DNA of 64,000 nt from Sphingopyxis sp. LK2115 (GTDB taxonomy: Bacteria; Pseudomonadota; Alphaproteobacteria; Sphingomonadales; Sphingomonadaceae), in assembly GCF_014595975.1 (NCBI RefSeq), contig NZ_JABWGQ010000012.1:26693-90692 (forward strand). Reading direction: 5' to 3'. This document shows positions 63,808 through 64,000 of the stretch, piece by piece; within the stretch, counting starts at the first letter, position 1, and each line of letters opens with the position of its first letter. Made by a program: the position numbers and the translations under genes. The notes below the pieces were generated by a model, which saw only the letters and a program-made list of their open reading frames with translations, ran no database searches and was not told where the DNA came from.

Positions 63808-63856
63808 GGCCTCCCACCATTCACTCCCCCCAAGCCGAAGAAGAAAGGATGCCATC

Positions 63857-64000
63857 ATGGTAGAAGGCCGCACTTCAACGAGTCTGTTGTGTCCAGCCTG
63901 TCGCGTCGATCTCGTCATGAGCGAGCGCCAGGGCATCGAGATCGACTACTGCCCGCAATGCCGCGGCGTCTGGCTCGATCGCGGCGAACTCGACAAGATC
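63857..64000 (+). CDS. Zinc-ribbon (zf-TFIIB) protein, partial (3' end off window)
   Basis: 48 residues visible from ATG 63857. Two CxxC knuckles, CPAC and CPQC, spaced about 20 residues apart, and RGVWLDRGELDKI following, match the zf-TFIIB family of small zinc-binding proteins. It continues past the right edge. Part of the metal-resistance block by position. Confidence 0.85.
   Translation, partial: MVEGRTSTSLLCPACRVDLVMSERQGIEIDYCPQCRGVWLDRGELDKI

Noticed and set aside
1..64000. CRISPR arrays, insertion sequences, prophage genes, rRNA operons and toxin-antitoxin pairs.
   Set aside because: None seen: no spaced direct repeats, no transposase or integrase motifs, no rRNA sequence.

Overview
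The window looks like a chromosome segment from a Sphingomonadaceae alphaproteobacterium (Sphingopyxis/Sphingomonas type). The pointers are an XrtA (exosortase A/PEP-CTERM) polysaccharide locus, a two-gene arginine succinyltransferase block, a bamA-fabZ cluster that lacks the lipid A genes lpxD and lpxA, many GTG/TTG starts, and sphingomonad-style small secreted proteins. Composition was judged by eye; no GC or codon statistics were computed.

Region 1 (1-12659) is the XrtA locus. On the minus strand, in transcription order: AMP-forming acyl-CoA ligase, PLP decarboxylase, polysaccharide export lipoprotein, Wzz chain-length protein, tyrosine autokinase, outer-membrane beta-barrel, ExeA-like ATPase and polysaccharide deacetylase (cut by the left edge). 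Divergent from these, 35 bp away, run a GNAT acyltransferase, an acyl carrier protein and two alpha/beta hydrolases with non-serine nucleophile positions. Ligase, decarboxylase, carrier protein, transferase and hydrolases look like one uncharacterised small-molecule pathway attached to exopolysaccharide export. The exosortase itself and any PEP-CTERM substrate are not in the window.

Region 2 (12660-28470) is mixed metabolism: malate synthase G, a membrane diguanylate cyclase, an arginine-degradation block (M20 hydrolase, astA, astB, then a methyltransferase-fold protein), two alpha/beta hydrolases, an MHS-family transporter, a RhlE-like RNA helicase and glycerol kinase.

Region 3 (28504-40272) is a colinear 12-gene housekeeping cluster on the minus strand: rpsB, tsf, pyrH, frr, uppS, cdsA, dxr, rseP, bamA, an OmpH/Skp chaperone, fabZ and rpmE. 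It links translation, isoprenoid and phospholipid precursors and outer-membrane assembly. Region 4 (40772-56048) holds pssA-psd, NADP isocitrate dehydrogenase, a CPA2 antiporter, an M16 protease, a nitrilase-family amidase, a Nudix hydrolase, a DUF4126 protein, a ferredoxin-reductase-like flavoprotein, and a leucine-dehydrogenase/ACT-like pair divergent from an Lrp regulator.

Region 5 (56117-64000) starts with tRNA-Thr(CGT) and continues with a heavy-metal block: a His-rich secreted protein, czcCBA, a SRPBCC protein, a short CDF-type transporter and a zinc-ribbon protein cut by the right edge. A metal-resistance block directly behind a tRNA suggests a genomic island. Four ~88 bp intergenic palindromes sharing one consensus, plus two other inverted-repeat types, are scattered through regions 1-3.
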